Assembly: GCF_037038585.1 (NCBI RefSeq)
Contig: NC_092526.1
Coordinates: forward strand, 6,596,001-6,660,000
Length of the DNA stretch: 64,000 bases
Reading direction: 5' to 3'
Origin: Patagioenas fasciata
Taxonomy: Eukaryota > Chordata > Aves > Columbiformes > Columbidae
In this document: one piece after another, positions 40,741 to 53,345 of the stretch
How the letters are laid out: each line of letters opens with the position of its first letter
How positions within the stretch are numbered: position 1 is the stretch's first letter
The notes under the pieces: model-generated
The model's input: only the letters and a program-made list of their open reading frames with translations
Databases searched by the model: none
What the model was told of the DNA's origin: nothing
Position numbers and translations under genes: made by a program

Positions 40741-42359
40741 CTGCTCCAGGTATTGGGACCTGAAAAGAACGGCCCTTCCATAACTACTCCCCCACATCCA
40801 GTGCTGATGTTGGGTTTTCAGCCCCTCACCTGATGCACAGATCTGCCCCATGCTCCTCGTTGGCCCGGGTGTGGGCTCTGAATCCTCCTCTGAAGAACTC
40901 CCTGGCTGGGCATTTCATTTCCCTCTTACATGTGTTCACCACCCAACAGTTTGGAGAGCTGTTGTTCAGATCTGTTTCCCTTAGCCCAGGTAGAATGAAT
41001 TTCTCTAAATCATTGACATATCTTCCTAGTAGCTTCTAACAATAAATGATGTTATAATTGTAAATTCCACATAGAGTGCTGCAAACTTCTTTGTGGAGGG
41101 TTGGAAATAAAACTTAAGCAGTATGTTTTGGGTTTGGGCTTGGTTGGTTTTTTTGTTTGTTTTCTAAAGGCAGAGCTTTAAGGAAAATAATCATCTTTGG
41201 CGGCAATCAAGACTCAGTGACACAATTGCATGCCTTGAGAATGGGCGCTAAGAATACACACACACAGCATTGTGCTGAGTAACGATACTCAAGCTAGCAA
41301 GGTCTCACAATCAATACAACTGCATTAGTGAGGCCCAGTGCCCTGGATAATTCATCCTGCAGAGAAAAACTGCACTGACGGGGCCATGCTGCTTATGGTA
41401 TTACTGGTTCACTCAGAACTGTTTCAGGAACCAGTCCAACATTGTGCTGTATTTCCAGATAGCTCAGTGTTTTTTGTTTGATGGGAGTCTTTTTCATACC
41501 AATTCCCTGTAGGAGATGATAGTGTTACAGCCACAGCCAGGACTTACCTCATTTAGCTGAACAACATTCTTGGAGTAGGACCAGGCTGTTATGCTCTATA
41601 TGGCTCACCACTTAGGAGTAAAACGCAGTACAACTTTGTGGTTTTATGAGACCCAAGTAGAACACAAACTGTCAGAATTCTTGGTATTGCAAGCTGAGTA
41701 GTTCAGTGCTTGGAGATGCTGTTGCAAATGGGAAATGAAGAATGTCCATTCTTTCACAAGACGGAATTCAGTCTCTACTGGAAGTGAGGGGTGCATTCCT
41801 ACTTGTTATTGAAGAGTCTGTAACAGGAATCTTAATGATTTACAAAGAGTAACTTAGCACATAGGGAAATCAATGAGCCAAGTGAATTTTCATATATCGT
41901 AACTAACTGCCACCTCCCTTAAATCCCACTCTAGAGAAAGTCTGCAAAGATGGTTCATTAGCAAAAGCTGTGAAAAACGCATATTTGTCAGCAGACAAAA
42001 GGGGAGATTACGGCTCATGCATCCCTTGGGCTAAAAGTTCTTTTGCTCACCCTCAGATCTATAATATTCTGTGTGTGTGGGCAAATGCTACAGTAGGGCA
42101 TGCAAATGTTTGCCAGGTAAAGTGACTAGCACTTTCCAGATCTGGAGTCTCTGGTTGGTTTTAACAAAAGTTTAATTTATTTTCCTGTACTTTTCATCCA
42201 CTGTTCAATCCCATTCCCTACTATTCCCTCTTACATTCCCGTTTTCATACCAGCAGTTCGTTTCTCGTGTCAGTGCTAAATTAAAGTGCCTCATACAGAA
42301 CCAGCCTCCCATGTCGCATTAAGGTGAAATACAGTCACATCAGGATGCACCCGTATAAT

Positions 42360-42575
42360 TTGCATTATGGCAGCACTTAGTGGGTCAATTGAGATAAGTG
42401 GCCCTTTATGCCAGACATTTTACAAAACATATGAGACAAACACAGAGTTTATAATCTAATTAGACCAAACAGAAAATGGTAGAGAAAAACAAGACAGGGT
42501 TAAATGATTAAGCACACTTACAGAACAAAGATTCTGGCAGAGACCAGAGGGGGAACCAAACTTCCCTTCGTCCAG
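42360..42575 (+). repeat. Ancient amniote SINE-like (MIR/CORE-type) remnant
   Basis: TATGGCAGCACTTAGTGGG, then GCCAGACATTTTACAAAAC, ACAAACACAG and TTATAATCTAATTAGAC follow in the order of the amniote SINE pattern 'tggtagcacctag...tgctaggcgctgtacaaacac...cttacaatctaaatagac'. It is strongly diverged. Confidence 0.45.
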
Positions 42576-42837
42576 AGTGAATGCTCTAGATTTTGCTTTC
42601 TCAAACCAGGCAGGAGGCCCCACAGAAATACGCACTTACAATATATGCTACTTTCTGGCAGAAATTTGGGGGTATTTATGCTTTTCAAGGTTTTTCAGGA
42701 GAAGGTGCTATGTTACTTTATCATCTAAAAAAGAGGTTAAAGGAAAAAGAAGCAAAGCACCATTGTAGATGTTCTTTCTGCCCTGCTTCCACTGGGACAG
42801 AGTAACGTTGCCACCCTTCACTGGGAAGTCCTCATGT

Positions 42838-42990
42838 TAGAATGGAATGGCATAGAATAGAATAATGGAATATTTCAGTTGGAAGGAACGTGGCACAATC
42901 ATCTAGTACAACTGATTCTATTCCTCTGCTACAGTCAATCTGGACCCCTTCGTGAAGGCTGTCTTTTTCAAACACCATGTCTAATGATTA
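42838..42990 (-). repeat. CR1 LINE 3' tail
   Basis: ATAGAATAGAATAATGGAAT followed by TTTCAGTTGGAAGGAACGTG and ATCATCTAGTACAACTGATT is the reverse complement of the CR1 3' end (gttggactagatgatc...cttccaactg...attctat). The right-hand boundary is approximate. Confidence 0.75.
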
Positions 42991-44165
42991 TTAGGGGTTT
43001 CTTTATAAAATAATTTTACTTAAGCATGCACCTGGAAAGAATAAAGAAGCATATTAACATACAGTTATAAAAGGATTCATATTTGGAAATTTTAAGTTCT
43101 CTTGTCTGGGCAGGCAACAGTCTTTCCTCCTTCCAGGGTGATCAAGTTTCAGACAGTTGAGACTTTCACCTTAGATAAACCCTTCAAAATAAAAATTCTG
43201 TCCACTATATATTAAATATCAGATTTCCTGTGCTTCTGTTTGAAAGAGATAATTTATTCTAGGTTATTGACCAGATTTCCTCACCTCTATTTTGTGATAT
43301 GAGGCGAACTGTCTGAATTCAGCTGCCGGACATGATGATGTTAACTCTCAGAGCATGTAAAATAGATTGTTTTCCGTATTAGGCATATGAGCAGTCCCAC
43401 AGATTTAAGGGAAGTAGTTGCATATGTAAACATTTATTTAAATGATTTGCAAAATGAAATTAAAGGTGGAAGTCATTCTCTACCTATTGGTAGCCACATT
43501 TCAATAGCGAAGTTATGTATCCTAATTACTGATTCATTATAAACCTCTTTGAGATATTTTTGGTGAAAGAAAGCATTATACACATACACACAAGTATAAG
43601 CACATTGCTATAACATTTTTTTAAGATTCACAACAGGATTACATAATGAAAATAAACTTTTTGAAAGAACTGAAAGACAAGAATGTTAATTTCATCTATT
43701 TTTTTAGATCAGGTTACTATTTTTATTACCTTGTGCTAGAAAAATCAATGGCAAACAACCCAAAATACTGTTCATGTCACATGCTTTCTCATTTCCTTTG
43801 CTGTTTGTTGTCCAAATAAGAGCACTTTCTGGAGGAATCATGATAAAACCCTAATATAATATTTTATCCTACCCTACTTACTTTTAAAAGAGCAAACAGA
43901 CAGCATTGCAAATGTACTGCCAAGATACACGGGTGATTTTTCATTAAATAAATGCAAATCTTGATCTAGCTGATTTGAGTCACGATTCATTTATGGACAG
44001 TTTTTAAAGCGTATAGAATTTCAGCAGGGAAGGTTTTAGACTTTTGATAATACAGTGGCCTCAGAGTTTGAACTGCTTTTTGGAATTTGAAATTCCATGG
44101 TGTTAAGGCATTGCACTATTTAGACTGATTTTCCCACCCTAACTCGTTTTACATTTTCCTTCTAG

Positions 44166-44231
44166 GTTTTCCTCCTGAAAAGGAAAATAACAAAACCCGT
44201 GAAGCTACAACAAACAGCTCATTTCTTACAG
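44166..44231 (+). other. Candidate orphan exon on the plus strand
   Basis: A 66-nt segment has a near-ideal acceptor: branch-point-like CCCTAAC about 15-20 nt upstream, a pyrimidine tract, then TTCTAG. The donor is ACAG|GTTAGT. It is open in two frames, one starting VFLLKRKITK and the other FPPEKENNKT. No protein family was recognised and no partner exon is established. Confidence 0.3.
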
Positions 44232-47200
44232 GTTAGTGATACAGCTCTAAAATTACTCAGTAATATGTCAACAGAATGACTCTTCACTTGAAAAGGTCAA
44301 TGTTTTGAAACCAACACTCTTCGCTGTAAAATATATACTAGTTTTGTCAGAAAGGTTTTAACAAAAATACAGTTTTTTTTCTGAGGGAGGAGGTGAGATT
44401 GTCTGAATAAACGGTGTTTCAGTGGCTACAGCAAAGAGCCTGCCAGTGCTGGGTGAGTCAGATTCAAGTCTGTTTTTCCTGATTCAGTGAGGTTTTTGAT
44501 CTCCTGTCTTTCACATCACAGATAAAACCTTAACCAGCAAGCCACTGAGTGCTATGCTATAGGAATATTCCCTCTTCTTCCCTGTTTATACTTTGTATAA
44601 ACAAACATTAATTTTAACAGAGACTTGAACTTGGGACTTCCAGTCTTTGCCTGAACTCAGCACCTATTTTGTGGGAGCTTCCTTTTCTTCTTTCATTAAA
44701 AACAAATAAATAAACACTTAAAAGATTTTCATGCAAAAGGTGAAATGTGGAAACATAGGTGTTTTCTAACATTCACAAGACAAGCAAACATTTCCCACAC
44801 CGTTTTAATCAGCTTTGCAACACATTTTAGTTCAAGGGAAGCATATATGTTAATAACATTAAAAAAGAATTATTAAATAGAATTTGCTTTGTATTGTCTT
44901 GTACCTTTCCCTCAGTTTCTCTTCCTGTGTTTGCTGTATGCACTGTTGCATCTTAAAATAGATCATAAGGACTTCAAAGCAGGTTATCATATCTTCCTAT
45001 GGATATTTTGTTAATGCATAATGGCAGAAAGCTCACTGGAGACTGGTTGCAGCACTCCATGACATCATTTTTTCTGCAGAATAGCCTGCTGCAAATTGCT
45101 GACCATCTTTGGTTAGTTCAGCCTCAGTGTTCTCTAATACTTTATTACCAGTTTCTTGCAAAAAAAGAATTCCCAGATTTCTTCCAGTCATCCACCTCTA
45201 CAAATCTTCCACTTTTTTCCTTAGTTTTACTTCATGCAGATATAAGTTGTTGTATTCATATTTACTAGAACTCCAGAACTATGACTGTGTAACTGTGTGC
45301 TATGTTGCAGGTTCTTCCTACTTTACTTCACCACCATTGTAGTGTCATTGAGGATCACAAATAAGATGGCAAACCAGTGGTATTATTTGATATCCTTAAT
45401 AAGACACATACCTGACAGCTACCGCTGTTTCCAACTTCGTGTTCCCTGCTGCCATCATGACATGTTTATAGGTCTTTAAAATTAAACAACCCTTTCCCCC
45501 GACTCATCTGTACAATGAGATTTTTTTCATAATGAGAAGTGATGGGCAGTCTAAATAGAGGAGTCAGTACTGTTGGCTCTGTATACAATTTAAAAGAAGA
45601 ACTACAACAGCCATTGTGCTTTGTTCAGGTTTCTTTAGAAATATGGTTTCCCAGGCTGTAACTTGGAAACCAAATATATTCCTGGATGTGGTAAAATTTT
45701 TATAATAGTCTCTAGTGGGAAAGCGGATTTTTTTTGTGTGTGTGTGAATTTAGCAGATTCTTTTCTAAAGTATGAGAAAGCTTCTTTTAAGTTCTTTACA
45801 AATCAGCATCCTCTCCTCTCCCAAAGAAAAGTAAAATCAAATCCTGTATTTTTAGATGGAATACTGAATCTTTCCTCCTCTGCTCCCTTCTGCTCTCCAA
45901 AAAGCAATGAAACGCAAAGGGGCATACCCTTCTGCAGACTTTTTGTTTCAGAAAGTGTGGAAGTTTCTTCTTATACCAGAAAGCAACAATAAAAAGCAAA
46001 TTTTACTTTGCAGCTTATATGCATAAATTTGATAATGAAACAAATACACAGTCCTTTTTTTTTCTCATTTCAATACAAGTAACTTTTAAAATGCCTTTAA
46101 AAGTCACTTTCATAGAGGGAAGAACAAGCATGAAGCTCTGAATATTATGTGGGCTCTAAACATCATCATTTACAAATTCAGATAAAACCACTGTCTGAAC
46201 ATAATTCGGTTGTCTCAGTGAGAATGCAAACAGATTCACAGAAGAATCACAGATTCTTCACTGAATGAAGATCATCTTACTAAGGCACATCTAGAGGAAA
46301 AAAAACACAACTCAATTCAGACTGTAAGGAGGACAAGTTGTTTTGAACTATATTATCCTCTTTGGTTTTGAGATTTCTGTGGTGTTCCCTCTTGAAATGG
46401 CCTCCTGCTTCCTAGCTGATAAGCAAAATCCTGAATTATACTACTCGCAAGAGTAGTTTTCAACATGGATACTCCTCACATTCTCTTGAGTTTCATAACC
46501 AGACTTGGCTCGGTTGTGTCTACGCATAGTAATAGCCCTTCTAACTTAACATTTTATAGAACTGAGTTATTCTGTCATACATTGCAAACCTAACTTTTTT
46601 AGCATGGAGCACTAAATATATAACTTTTAATAATGACTAAAATAAACCAGCACTGTTGTTTCAGTAATTGCCAATTTTACACCTGTCAAATATACTGGAC
46701 ATTTACTGATTTTTTTTTTTTTCACAATTGATATAATTTACCCGTGGATTTATGAGTTACAAATGCAATTGCCTATTTTGTTCAATTCTGCATATTTCAC
46801 AAAAATTGTTTTGGTATTTTTCTTATTCTCTCTTTTTCTCTATTGTACATTTTTTGTAGGAAATAATACATATGGGGAAAAAAAAGGGATTTGGGGAGGA
46901 ATATTAAATTGAAATCTCATGTGTGTATGTTTTATACCTAAGTTGACCTCTATTCATTCAGAGGTTAATTAACCACTAAATGAAACATACTTTTACTGTG
47001 TGTCAAACAGCATTTTATTTGATCATAATTTACTTCCCCCCCCCCTTTATTTTTTTTGAGAATTGCAAGCATTCTACTGGCTGCTTTTTGTAAATTTTAT
47101 TACACCATCCACCCAAAATCATAATTTACACAACTTTATTCACCACCATTAGGTGCAGCTTTCCTCCAAATAAAGTTAATTTAAAAGTGTACTGGACCAG

Positions 47201-50200
47201 GTACACTAAATAGTAAGCAATACTTACATATATCTGTGTGTAATAGTATATATGTGTAATAGTAGTCAAAATAACATGACTTGTGCAGTAAGTTTCTATT
47301 TGAAAATCTTCTAAGCAGAATGGTTCTTGAGTTGCTGAAATGTTACGGGCTCACTGAATTTCATCTCCAAGAAATATTGGAGATTCGCATAATAAGTGAT
47401 TCACTGTTTGTTATGAATAAAAGTAAGGATATATAGTGTATCCTGAATACCAGAAGCAAGAAAAAAAATCAAACACGTTTCAGGATTACTGTAAGGATAC
47501 CAATACAAATGCTAAATACCAAACTGAGACCACAGAACAGCCCCATGATGATTTCTGATAGAGTTAGTCTTGGTATTTGAAATTTTGACATAACCAACTT
47601 TTCATTTTAAGACAATACTGACCCGTTTTTATTTATTTTGGAATCTATTTAGATGTAACACCTTTTTACATATCAGTGTGTGCTTTAAATACTGTAGTTC
47701 GCATTAGCACAGATTTTGCACTGTTGATGCTTTAATTTAGTTCGTTTCTCCTTTCTGGCAAGCATTTCGTATCTCAAGACATATTATGATTCATAAGCTG
47801 AGTAGCTTCCTTTGGCTCTGGGATTCGAGAGACCAGCGTGGATGTATCCTATTCCTAGGGCAAAAGCTCAGATGAATAATGTAATATGACTGGAGTGTAC
47901 CACTCCAGGATGGAGATATTCTGTCTGTGTAGATAGCTTAAAATTACTGGTCAGGAAAAGGTAGATTAAGGCAAGTACTGGTCTTCTGAGTCAGATTTTC
48001 TCTGGCATAAGAAATACATAAAACAGTGATAGAAGCATTTTGCAATAATGTCATTTGATGCAAATTTCATTCGAGATTTTAGCTTTCAACTGCTTTACCA
48101 AATGTACATAACACAAATGCTAATTGGTGAAGAAAATTATATAGTAAACTCTCCTGCATGTTACACTCAGACAAGCTCAAAATCTCACTTGTATCAAAAG
48201 GTGAAAGTTGCTTCTTTTTTAAAAAAACAGACTATTGACACTATTGGTTTGGAAAGACGTGAGATTTTCAGTAATTACACACCACGATACAGCGTATTTG
48301 CATGTGAGTTTCTTTTTGTATGTATTAATTAAAAAAGAATTTTCCATCGTTTTCCCATACATATATTAAAAGCCCAATTTTCTTGCAACTCAAGGTTGAG
48401 TTGCTTAATTTATCTTGACTCTTTCTTGTTTTGTACTTTGACTATGTTGAATATTTTAATTTAGAAATCGATCTTTTCATGTGGCTGGTTTGTGCCTCAG
48501 TATCTCTATTGATTCCAGCAGAATTATCCGTACTGGTACACAAGCTAGTTCAGTAGTGGTCTTGTGCAGAAAGCAGAAATTCACTGTGAAACAATTACAA
48601 CATATTGTATTTAAATTCAGAAAAGTAAATTATAGTTCCCTAGTGAGTCCTTGTGATAAAGACCAGATAGCTACCAGACCAGACACGTATCTTGTACTTC
48701 AGTTGTCTCAACCGCGACATCCATAATTGAGAACTGCAATGTTATATGTCCTGTGAATTTTAGTATTTCAAGGTGTTTTTAACAAGCTTATAAGGTAGCT
48801 AATTAAAAAGAAAAAAGTTAAATGTATTCATCCATGATAACTGCCTTGAATTGCATTCAAGTGCCAATAAAAACTTGAAGTGTGTTAACTCAAAGTCACG
48901 GGCAATCATGGCTGAAACTCTAAAAAATGTCTTCTAAGAACACAGTCAAAGATCAGATTTGTCATCTAAAATGTCTGTTTGGTCCTGCAAGTTTTAAGGT
49001 AACAGAAGACAACAGCAGCATTTCCTCAAAATGAAGCAGTTCAAAGGAAGCAGTGATCTCATAAACATAGAATGGCTTGAGGCAGTCCAAGGTTCTCTGA
49101 CTCGTATCTCCCTAATGGTAATTTTAAGGTCACTGCTGAATATGGTCCGTTTATTTTGAGAGGCAAGAAACAATACCTGGCAAGAAAGAAACAGAGATCA
49201 ATTGGCACAACACATAACTCCAGTTAACCAAAGTGTCTTTTGGAATACCTTAGATTTGTAGCTTTGGTTTTCTGTTGTTCTAGAAGACTGTTCTAATTTT
49301 TCATCCAGTGCTCTGTGAAAAAGTCTACGAGTTCCATAATGTCTGGATAGAGAATGAATGAGTTTTCTATAACGTCTGGATAGAGAATGAGTTAGTTTTA
49401 GTGCTTTGGTCAGTCTTTGCTGACAAAGCTTCATCAACCTTTACTGAGATTATTTTTTTCTACATACTATCATCAGCATCGTTTCTCTGAAGCCTCTTTG
49501 AGCACCTGAATGCAAGTGGTTAGTTTGCTTCAAGAGGGAAAACAAAACAAAACAAAAAACTCAAAACACACTGGAGAAAAAACTCCCATCTACAATTTAA
49601 ATATCTGTCACCTATGCTGAAAACAGTTTATGGTGTCATATTTTGACTAACATGAAGAAACCTATAAAAGCGGATGCTTTCCAAAGTGTTATTCCTGGTC
49701 CTGAGAAAATAACTTGTCTTTCCAAGTTAGGAGGAAATAAATGGGATTAACCTGCAAAATGCAGACCACAGACTTTCATTTGATAATTCTCATGTCAAGT
49801 ACAGTAACACTTGGCCAAAATAATGTATTGCTAATAAATAAATCAGGTTTTATTTCAAAGATTTTATGCAAGCACAAGATGTTTCACTTACATTGGTACC
49901 TTGGCGTTACAGGCTAACCCAAAGCCTAGAACAGTGAGGGAAACTCTGTGTTGGTATGATACCTTTGTCAGAACAGCTGCATAGAAAGTGAGGGAAAATT
50001 AATCTTTGTCTGTAGAAATAACTTCCACAGAAGTGTCTGAGAAAGCAGAAAGCCTAAAGAAGATGTTTTCAACAGGCAGATTGACTTTTAAAATGTCTAA
50101 CATGAAAGTTCATTCGAGGCAGACTTTAAACAGTCAGCCAAGATACAATGAAGATAAGTAATTTCTAAGATTTGTTTTCATTAGTGGGTCCCAACTATTA

Positions 50201-53200
50201 ACAATATGATCTGTTTTTCCAGTGAAGAGAAAGAATTCCCCTGTACTTGACAAGTGTTTATGTCAGTTAATATTGCCTTTTACTTGCTTCTAGTTCCTTG
50301 ATTACCTATGTGTGTAGAGGTGGATAGGTCTTAACTCATAACCATGTGTACCTTGTCTCAAATGCTTTTACAAGGTCTTGGAAATGTGTCTCTTTTCTAC
50401 CTAAATAAACAAACACAGAAGGATCTTAAAAAAAAAAAGTAGTTCATGAGAGTTCCTCATCAGTGGCAAATACATTTACTTATGAAAAATGTAGATGGTA
50501 ACATCGTGTTTCTGTTGGCTTAATTAAAAAGGTCAGTCTATCAATAGTTTTCTTTGAAATAGATAGAAAGCATTTTTACATTCCATTAACCTCTTTATCA
50601 GGTATTTCAGTTACTGAATGATCAATATTACTTGTTCTTCTCTCTGTACACTGAATAATAGAGGACAGATACGCAACAGGACTTTCAGAAAAAGTAAAAA
50701 AATATATATATAAAAGAAGAGTGGAGGTTTGTGCAAACACATTTGTACAGATAAGTGATGCGTCCAAGCACTTGACCTCAGGACTTCAGAGTACAGAACT
50801 GCCAGAATGGTTCCTGGGAGCAGTTAGGGACAATGCTGGAAGAGAAAAATCGGTGTTCCTCATAGGAATAACTCCGGAAATACTGGAATGAGTAATAAGT
50901 GTCTGATGAGAACTGTGACCTGAGACAGAATGGGGCGGTAGAGTGTAAAGGTTCAAAACGTTAATAGCCATTGATGCAGAAAAAATACAAAGTTCAAGGT
51001 AAAGGGCCTGGGAAGCAGAATAGGCAGACAATATCTGAGAAAGCAGACATTGCGGTTCAGTGTAGAGAAAACAGACAAAAGGCAGGAAGTAAAATGCCTT
51101 GCCTCAAAAGATTATTGAGAGTTGTGTGGGCAAAGGAAGTATCCCAGTGTTTGTTCCCCAAAGGAAATGACAGCTGAAGCACATGCGAGCACATATAGAG
51201 ACTGCAAAAAAAACCCACAGGTTGTGTGACAAGATTGTCTCCAAGATTCTCCATATGCACACTTATTATCCAGAAAAAGCTGGCTGCTATTTTTGCCACT
51301 TTGCTGTAAGACCAGTAAAAAACTTGGTTTCTGGCTGGTGGGCAGAGCTGCAACTTTATTCCAGTAACGCGGATAAGCAACATGCAAAGAGAACTTGAGT
51401 ATTGCAAGACCTGTGGACTGGCTATCAAAAAAAATTCCTCACGAGGTGTTATATAGCCTGAATTTTTTAATAACTGGCACAGAAATGTCCTTCCAAGAAT
51501 ACTGCCTCCCAAAACGACTGAATAGATCTCCCACCATAGAAATGTTTCACTTTTTTCCCTAAAATCAAGTTACATGTTTTAATCTTTCTTTTTCCCCTAC
51601 TTTTAATTTTATTTTAAAATGATTTCTAAAAATGTTTCCTAATGAAAAGCCAAAACTAAGCAATTGTGTAACATAGTCACAGAATGTTTCTACTGTTCCA
51701 AACCATGTTGACTTTTCTCATTATCTGCCATTTTATTTAGACATACCCAAACAAAATTTGACTTGAAATCACAAATAACTTTTGTTCCGTTCAGTATTTT
51801 GGCAAATACATAAGTGTTTGACCAAGTGAATCAAGGAACATGTACCACAGTAATGAAAAAATGTGCCTTGAAAGTGAGTGGTGGGCAGAATTCACTGCTG
51901 TGGAATAAAGAACTGATTCTGCTTTCCACATGAGAGACGGGACAAAGCCTGAGTTTACAAAGCTGTGTAGGAGAACCGGAGTTTGCAAGTCCTCTGTTTT
52001 TAAATGTTTATGAAAACAAAGCTCTCTGTGAATTACTGTGGTACTTTCACACCTCACAGCTTTACAAACACCAGTCTCTGTTCTAAAAAAATCTCACAAG
52101 TGACACAATTATAAAAGTAGACTGACAAACATTAAAACTGACAGGATAGAAAATGTTCTCAGTTCAGTAGCTTGGATATAAACTAAAAACTAAGAAGGCA
52201 GCACATGTTTCTGCACTTGAAAAACTTCCCCCAGAATGTTCTTTCAGGGACAGCTTGAAAAGACAAATTGTACTGGAGTTTTTCAGTCTGTCACAGTATA
52301 GGACAGCTTCTGAACTGTAGAGAGATGCCTTCAAATGAATCATATATCATTTTATCTAAGAATTTATAAACCTTTTTAGTTCAGTTGTTTTTTTCCTCTC
52401 TTCAAATATCAGAAATACGTCATCCAACTCTAATCCTCTACATACTACCAAAAAACAACCATATAAATCCAAACCAAGCGTTGGAGTACCTCATTAGTTC
52501 AATTTTGTGTTTTATACTATTTCTCTCTTCAAAATTAAAACGTCATGTAGAATGAAGTGAGGAGGCATCCATGCTTTAATGGGACCTCCAGGCTGCAGAT
52601 GATAGCCCATACTGTATGGTGGTGGAATCCAGGCCCACTGGATCTCATTAGAAAAAATAATACAGTACAGCTGAGAGGTTATCATCTCTCTAGCAAGGAG
52701 AATATGTATAAGACCGTACACAACAAGTTAGTTTTAAAGCTAATGAAAAACTCTACCAACCTCTGACTTAAAATATGTTGATTTAACTTGAAAGTTTTCC
52801 TTGTTCATGAGAAATCTACATCAGCACACAAGAACTGATAGAATCTCATCATGCTCTGACATGACTTGCATAAAACTGAAGAAGAACACAGTGTCTTCTG
52901 GTTGAATGATTCAGTACAAACACAACTTCCTTGGCGGCTGCCTGTTCAATGCCTGTCTGTGATCATCTGTAGGGTTGTACTTTCACATGAACTCTGTTCT
53001 AACATGCTGTCATGGATGATAGTCTTTGCAGTTTGATAAAGTTCTCAAAAATGACCATTTTATGACTCATTTTCTTCTTGTTATGATTCCTTTTGTCAGG
53101 AACTGTGCTAAATGCAGGTTTTATTTTCTTTTCCTTGAGGAAGGTTCATGTATATTATTTTTCAGCTAAGCATTTTGATTAACTGAATCACTGAGACTTT

Positions 53201-53223
53201 CTGTGAAGTAAGTAAATAACAAT
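44232..53223. other. Upstream flank, no gene recognised
   Basis: AT-rich DNA. It holds possible very old repeat remnants (for example around 44480-44650, and a CR1-like trace near 49065-49100), short GT/CA runs and a two-copy 33-bp tandem duplication at 49341-49399. Open frames here are short and no splice-linked series of exons was seen. Confidence 0.45.
49341..49399. repeat. Two-copy tandem duplication, 33-bp period
   Basis: GTCTGGATAGAGAATGA starts at 49341 and again at 49374, each followed by a similar GAGTT/AGTTTT segment. It is local and diverged by a few bases. Confidence 0.75.
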
Positions 53224-53345
53224 ATTCATGTTTTATAAATGGGGAAGCTGAAGAACAGAGAAGTGACTTTCATAGTGAGTGGTACTGTCAGTGGCAAGGC
53301 TGGGAATAGAAACCACATGTCTTTACTGCCGGTTCCACACTAATC
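53224..53345 (+). repeat. Ancient MIR-like SINE remnant
   Basis: ATAAATGGGGAAGCTGAAG, ACAGAGAAGTGACTT, then CAGTGGCAAGGCTGGGAATA and GAAACC follow the order of the MIR-type pattern 'atggggaaactgaggcacagagaagtgacttgccc...agtggcagagctgggattcgaacc'. The recognisable core is short but the order is convincing. Confidence 0.55.

Larger units (their letters stand above)
40741..44165. other. Upstream flank, repeats but no gene
   Basis: AT-rich flank with an ancient SINE-like remnant at about 42360-42575 and a reverse CR1 tail at about 42838-42990. Short overlapping frames at 42504-42805 coincide with the SINE remnant and are not convincing genes. Confidence 0.5.

Noticed and set aside
42504..42805. 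Three overlapping plus-strand frames suggesting a coding exon
   Set aside because: The start overlaps an ancient SINE-like remnant, all three frames are open by chance, and no protein is recognised.
49198..49437. 79-codon frame with a repeated HSLSR motif
   Set aside because: The repeat is explained by the 33-bp tandem duplication of DNA at 49341-49399; there is no evidence of translation.
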